From Streptomyces yatensis (GTDB taxonomy: Bacteria > Actinomycetota > Actinomycetes > Streptomycetales > Streptomycetaceae): 64,000 bases of DNA. The notes under the pieces are model-generated. The model was not told where the DNA came from. It was given only the letters and a program-made list of their open reading frames with translations, and did no database searches. Shown here one piece after another: positions 60,118 through 64,000 of the stretch (position 1 is its first letter; every line of letters begins with the position of its first letter). The translations under genes and the position numbers were made by a program. The stretch is taken from positions 3,534,001-3,598,000 of the forward strand of contig NZ_CP072941.1 in the NCBI RefSeq assembly GCF_018069625.1, given 5' to 3'.

Positions 60118-60174
60118 ATGACGGTGAGGCTGAACGACGAGGCGTACGACCACGCGAAGCCGCGGTGGTCCTGA
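60118..60174 (+). pseudogene. Remnant of a small conserved gene, 18 codons
   Basis: GAGAGGTGG precedes an ATG whose frame reads MTVRLNDEAYDHAKPRWS then stops. The opening VRLNDEAYDHAK resembles the start of short Streptomyces hypothetical proteins I remember continuing for 80-100 residues; here it breaks off. It has no partner frame downstream. Probably a truncated remnant; a genuine micro-ORF is less likely. Confidence 0.4.
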
Positions 60175-60245
60175 ACCGCGAACAGACCGTACCTCACCAG
60201 CGCTTGAGCCCGTCCGAAGGTAACTCCCGGGTGCGGCGCCACGGG

Positions 60246-61931
60246 TCAGCCCGCCCGGTCGCGCTCCCGCCGGACGATCGGCTTCCGGCCCTTGAGGGTG
60301 GTGCCGCGCAACGCGCGGATCACCTCGTCGACCGCGGAGGCGGGGACCTCCACCAGGGAGAAGCGGTCGGCGATCTCGATCGAGCCGATGTCCCGCCCGC
60401 TCAGCCGGGACTCCCCGGCGATGGCGCCCACCAGATCCTGTGGCCGGATGCCCGCGCTGCGCCCAGCCCCGATGAACAAGCGCGTCATGCCCTCCGCGGG
60501 CGCACTGGTTCCCCGCGGACCGCGGCCCGGTCCGCCGCGACCCTCACGGTCCCCCCGCCCGCCGCGGACGGCGACTTCGGGAATCTCCTCCTCGTCGACC
60601 GCCGCGCCCCCTGCTTCATGCGCCAGCTTGACCGCGGCCAGCGCCACATCCATCACGTCGAACTCGTCCGCGAGGGTCTCCACCACCACCCGGAAGCGGT
60701 CGAGATCGTCCTCGACGATGGACTCCTGCAGTGCCGCTCGGGTCAGTTCCAGCCGGCGGGCGCGCAGATCGGCGACGGTCGGCACCTTCTCCACGCGGAT
60801 CTGCCGCCGGGTCGTCCGCTCGATCGCCTTGAGCATCCGATGTTCCCGGGGCTCGGCCAGCGTGATGGCGACGCCCTCCCGCCCGGCCCGCCCGACCCGG
60901 CCGATCCGGTGGACATAGGACTCCGGCGCGGAGGGCACGTCGTAGTTGACCACATGGGTGAGCTGCTCGATGTCCAGCCCGCGGGCGGCCACATCGGTAG
61001 CGACCAGCAGGTCCGCGGTGCCGCCGCGCACCCGGCCCATGACCCGGTCCCGCTGTTCCTGGTTCATTCCGCCGTGCAGTGCCTCGGCGCGGTATCCCCG
61101 TCCGTTGAGCGTTTCGGTGAGCTGGTCGACCTGGTCCCGCGTCCGGCAGAAGACGATGGTGGCCTCCGGCGATTCCACGTCCAGCACCCGACCGAGCGCG
61201 GCGGGTTTCTGCGCCCGTGCCACGACGTACGCGGACTGCCGCACCTTGGGCGTCTCACCGGGGGCCGGCTTCTCCCGCTCGATCTGGATGCGTACCGGAT
61301 CGCGCAGATGGCGCCGGGCCATGGCGTCGATGCGCGTCGGCATCGTCGCGGAGAAGAGCACGGTCTGGCGATCCGCCGGTGTGCCCTCGAGTATCGCGTC
61401 GATGTCCTCGGCGAAGCCCATGTCGAGCATTTCGTCGGCCTCGTCCAGCACCAGTGTCTCCAGGCTGTCGAGCCGCAGCGTCCCGCGTCCGATGTGGTCG
61501 AGCGCCCGGCCCGGTGTCGCCACCACCACGTCGACGCCGCGCTCCAGGGCGCGCAACTGCCGCCCGATCGGCTGCCCGCCGTAGACGGGCAGGACCCGGG
61601 TGCCCAGGTCGTGCCCGTAGCGATGAAGGGCCTCCGACGCCTGCATGGCCAGCTCACGGGTGGGCACCAGGACCAGGGCCGACGGCTTTGCCCCACCACC
61701 GTCCTGGCTGATGCGCTGAAGCACCGGCAGGGCGAACGCGGCGGTTTTCCCGGTTCCCGTGGCGGCCTGGCCCAGCAGATCGCGGCCGTCCAGCAGCGGA
61801 GGGATGGCCTCGCGCTGGATCGGGGTCGGCTCCTCGTAGCCCAGCCCCGTGAGTGCCCGCAGCAGCTCAGGGCGCAGTCGCAGATCGGCGAAGCCGATCT
61901 GTTCGGCGGTCGCGGTCGCGTCTGTTGTCAT
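60246..61931 (-). CDS. DEAD-box RNA helicase with DbpA-type RNA-binding domain
   Basis: 561 aa. Conserved motifs in order: Q motif GYEEPTPIQREAIP, I AATGTGKT, Ia PTRELAMQ, Ib TPGR, II VLDEADEMLDMGF, III SATMP, IV VFCRTRDQVD, V ATDVAARGLD, VI HRIGRVGRAG. A basic Gly/Arg linker (GGRGDREGRGGPGRG) leads to a C-terminal DbpA/CsdA RNA-binding domain (MTRLFIGAGRSAGIRPQDLV). It acts in ribosome assembly or mRNA remodelling, often in cold or stress. The DUF2267 gene ends 14 bases upstream, suggesting co-transcription. Confidence 0.95.
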   Translation of the reverse strand: MTTDATATAEQIGFADLRLRPELLRALTGLGYEEPTPIQREAIPPLLDGRDLLGQAATGTGKTAAFALPVLQRISQDGGGAKPSALVLVPTRELAMQASEALHRYGHDLGTRVLPVYGGQPIGRQLRALERGVDVVVATPGRALDHIGRGTLRLDSLETLVLDEADEMLDMGFAEDIDAILEGTPADRQTVLFSATMPTRIDAMARRHLRDPVRIQIEREKPAPGETPKVRQSAYVVARAQKPAALGRVLDVESPEATIVFCRTRDQVDQLTETLNGRGYRAEALHGGMNQEQRDRVMGRVRGGTADLLVATDVAARGLDIEQLTHVVNYDVPSAPESYVHRIGRVGRAGREGVAITLAEPREHRMLKAIERTTRRQIRVEKVPTVADLRARRLELTRAALQESIVEDDLDRFRVVVETLADEFDVMDVALAAVKLAHEAGGAAVDEEEIPEVAVRGGRGDREGRGGPGRGPRGTSAPAEGMTRLFIGAGRSAGIRPQDLVGAIAGESRLSGRDIGSIEIADRFSLVEVPASAVDEVIRALRGTTLKGRKPIVRRERDRAG

Positions 61932-61945
61932 GGCCGCACGGCAGA

Positions 61946-62323
61946 TCAGGCCGGAGTGTGGATGAGTTCCTCGAACTCCTTCGGCAACTGCGACAGGACA
62001 TGACGGAACTCACCGCCGCTGACCGCCTCCCGGACGGTACTCAGCACCGCTGCCACGCCTTCCCGGGCGACTTCCGGACTGGTCCGGGCCCGCGTGCTCA
62101 CCCTGTTGACGAACTCGTCTAGCCCGAAGCCCTCCGCCTCCGGGGTCGGAGACACGAGAGACTCCTTGAGCGCCTTGGGCAGCTCCGAGGCAAGGTCGTC
62201 CGCCTCGCCCCTGGTGATCCGTTCGGCCAGGGTCGCCAGGGTGGCGTGGGTAAAGGCCTCCGCCTGCTCGCGCGGGAGGCCGGAGCGCTGGGAGACGGTG
62301 CTGATGAACGTCTCGTAGTCCAT
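61946..62323 (-). CDS. DUF2267 domain protein
   Basis: 125 aa, all helical: MDYETFISTVSQRSGLPREQ, HATLATLAERITRGEADDLA, ASELPKALKE, and FEELIHTPA at the end. It matches the DUF2267 pattern of two ERLPxxEAxDLxxQLP-like repeats. Function unknown; such genes often sit with stress genes, here directly upstream of an RNA helicase. GAGAGG lies about 10 bases before the ATG at 62323. Confidence 0.88.
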   Translation of the reverse strand: MDYETFISTVSQRSGLPREQAEAFTHATLATLAERITRGEADDLASELPKALKESLVSPTPEAEGFGLDEFVNRVSTRARTSPEVAREGVAAVLSTVREAVSGGEFRHVLSQLPKEFEELIHTPA

Positions 62324-62661
62324 GAGAGCGCTGCCTCTCTTCGGCATTTCGACTTTCCGGGATCTCTGGTGTCCACCACCGAGACTCTCCAGCATGGCGA
62401 CCCCGGCGGCCCGACGCGTGCGCACGCCAGGTCCACATGCGCGCCCTGAGTCGACCCGCCATGCCGAAGCGGTCGGCGACAACGGCGCCTCGACGGCTCC
62501 ACGGAACAGCTTCTGGTCCGCCTCGAGTCCCGCCGGCGCCGCGCGGAGGCGGGGCGGGCGCCGGCCTGATCGGGGACGTCCTCGCCGGACACACGAACCT
62601 GGGGCCCGTGCGTCCACCTCCCCCGCGGCACCCGGGCCCCCGCCATGTCCCGGAGAGACAC
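62324..62661. other. Gene-free spacer
   Basis: I see no gene with family similarity or a ribosome site in either direction. It presumably includes the promoter of the DUF2267-helicase unit near 62330-62400. The remainder is high-GC sequence without recognisable repeats. Confidence 0.5.
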
Positions 62662-63652
62662 TCAGCGGTCGAGGATCCGCCGCAGCACCCGCTCCATGCG
62701 CCGCCCGTGATCGGCCCCGGTCCCCGCACACCGCCAGGCGACCTGCCCGTCCGGCCGGACCAGCAGCGCGCCTCCCTCGGTCAGGCCGGCGACGTCCTCC
62801 CAGCAGCCCTCGGCGACGCGCACCTCCAGGTCCGAGCCGAGCGTGACGGCGGTGACCGGGACGCCGGTCTCCTTCCCGGCCGCCCGCGCCGCCTGAGCCC
62901 ACGGGTCGCCGTCCCGCCCCGCGAGCAGAGTGAACGCACCGGCCGTCAGCTCAACGGTCGACAGTCGGCGCCCGTCCCGCTCCAACCACAGGGTGCGGCA
63001 TCCGGGTACCGGGCGAGCCGTCGAGGTTGGTCCGGGCGTCCGCCAAGGACAGGGGCTCGGTGGAAGAAGCCGCGCCCGGCGATCAGTTCGCCCAAGTCCG
63101 CGCGGAACAGCACGTTGACGTGCTGGCCACCGACCACGCCCTGCCCGCTGCGGGCAATGCCGACCTGCTCCCGGGTGGCGCTCTCGGCCCCGTCGGCGGC
63201 CACCACGTACTCCGCCTCGACGACCGATGTCCGCCCGGTCGCCGTGTCCTCGACGGTCACGTCGACACTGTCACCGGCCTGACACAGCGACACCATCCGT
63301 GTGTCTCCCAGTGCACTTCGCCCCCGGCCTCCTGGGCCGCCCGCAGCAGGATCGGGTCGATCCGGTGTTGGCCGCAGCCGCCGAGGTCGGCGGCCGGGGT
63401 GAAGCCCTCGATCGTGTCCAGGAATTCCCGGGACACGTCCGCCTGCGGGCCGGCCGCGACGGGGTCGTACTCGGCGATCGTCCGCGCCTTCATCGGCGGA
63501 CGGCTCTCGCTGCGCCGCTCGGCCACCGCGAGGAACTCCTCGGCACGACCGGTGCTCAGCAGCGCCTCCCGGGCACGGGGACCGATCGACGTGGCCCGGG
63601 GATGGCCAGACAGTCCCCGCGCGCTGCACCACGACGACCGGCCGGACACCCC
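62662..63652 (-). pseudogene. Decayed FAD-dependent aromatic monooxygenase
   Basis: Pieces of one PheA/TfdB-type flavin hydroxylase lie in order but in different frames. Around 63650, PVVVV is in one frame while GLSGHPRATSIGPRAREA is in another, and the GxGxxG loop is missing between them. At about 63300 the frame shifts to MVSLCQAGDSVDVTVEDT and VVAADGAESATREQVGIA. Near 63075 it shifts to TEPLSLADARTNLDGSPGTR, then near 62995 to LWLERDGRRLSTVELTAGAF, which runs to the stop. About 190 residues with the second FAD motif are absent between RGFFHR and LADARTNLDG. It cannot make a working enzyme. Confidence 0.85.
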
Positions 63653-63743
63653 GCCCCGCCGGATGTCACACTCCGGCGGGCTCATCTGTCGCACCTGGGA
63701 CAAGCCATTGCCACCACAGGTACGACACGATGGGGAGCCCGCC

Positions 63744-64000
63744 ATGGCCCGTATCCCGCTCACCCCGCCCAGCACCCTGCTCAACCGCATCGGCGCCTGG
63801 TACTCCCGGCGCACCTACGGCAAGGTGCTCCACCCCGGTCTGGCCGCCGGCCACAATCCGCGGGTGCTGCTCACCTACGTCCGGGCCGAGCGCGGCGCCG
63901 CCAAGTGGAACCGCCTCGACCCGGGCCTCAAGCACCTCGCGGTCATGGCCGCGACGGCCAGGATCAACTGCTCGTGGTGCATGGACTTCGGCCACTGGGA
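63744..64000 (+). CDS. Carboxymuconolactone decarboxylase/AhpD-like protein, cut by window edge
   Basis: The first 85 codons are visible: MARIPLTPPSTLLNRIGAWY, then a helical CMD-type domain with ARINCSWCMDFGHW. Its CxxC and downstream His are the AhpD-like redox motif. GGGGAG lies about 7 bases before the ATG. Divergent from the decayed monooxygenase, with which it may once have formed a catabolic pair. Confidence 0.85.
   Translation, partial: MARIPLTPPSTLLNRIGAWYSRRTYGKVLHPGLAAGHNPRVLLTYVRAERGAAKWNRLDPGLKHLAVMAATARINCSWCMDFGHW

Overview
The window is high-GC actinobacterial chromosome, almost certainly Streptomyces or a close relative. Evidence: third-codon-position G/C saturation that opens long antisense frames everywhere, GTG starts with GGAGG-type ribosome sites, LAL-type LuxR and peptide-ABC families, a tandem glycine riboswitch before gcvT, and intergenic GC-rich repeats of a kind familiar from Streptomyces. 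From memory, the backbone order (ilvC-ilvN-ilvB ... gatB-gatA-gatC ... ligA ... mnmA ... cysteine desulfurase ... peptide ABC operon ... gcvT-gcvH-glyA-sdaA) matches a core block of the S. coelicolor chromosome. I could not check this by search.

Layout. 1-3442: ilvBNC on the minus strand (ilvC cut by the window edge), preceded by a leader peptide and attenuator that look leaderless. 3439-10474: a membrane GGDEF protein with a degenerate EAL domain, a 2-hydroxyacid dehydrogenase, an aldo/keto reductase, a secreted sugar-dehydrogenase-like lipoprotein and a 55-aa protein. 10504-18618: a 38-bp tandem repeat, a giant LuxR regulator coupled to a 63-aa ORF, an MMPL transporter and an MlrC-like metallopeptidase. 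19159-22711: gatC-gatA-79 aa-gatB, all overlapping or tightly spaced. 22904-29376: an RmdB-like GGDEF-EAL protein, DNA ligase, a MetE-like protein and an SDR.

29511-34870 is the most accessory part: a LOG-family protein, a repeat-rich spacer, a glycosyltransferase diverging from a MerR regulator with an octapeptide-repeat N-terminus, and a fused glycine/sarcosine plus sarcosine/dimethylglycine methyltransferase that should make betaine from glycine. 35024-44122: mnmA, an LLM oxidoreductase, a Tat-exported amidase, a beta-propeller lipoprotein, cysteine desulfurase, an Asp-nucleophile alpha/beta hydrolase, an ArsR/SRPBCC pair and a TRIC-type channel. 44175-50437: a five-gene peptide ABC operon in the order C-A-B-D-F. 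50909-58600: two SseB-family genes, a P-loop protein, then the glycine riboswitch and gcvT-gcvH-glyA-sdaA. 58742-64000: hemerythrin, DsbA-like, DUF2267 and DEAD-box helicase genes (one with a sigma-B-like promoter), a badly decayed FAD monooxygenase and the start of an AhpD-like gene.

Links between genes: glycine is a shared currency. The riboswitch senses it, GcvT/GcvH/GlyA/SdaA interconvert and degrade it with serine, SseB-family proteins carry the name of a serine-sensitivity phenotype, and the fusion methyltransferase would consume it for osmoprotection. I see no rRNA, tRNA, CRISPR array, intact insertion sequence or phage gene. The strongest candidates for something new are the methyltransferase locus (ATT-start candidate plus upstream 23-bp repeats), the 79-aa protein overlapped with gatA, and the repeat-tailed MerR/glycosyltransferase pair.
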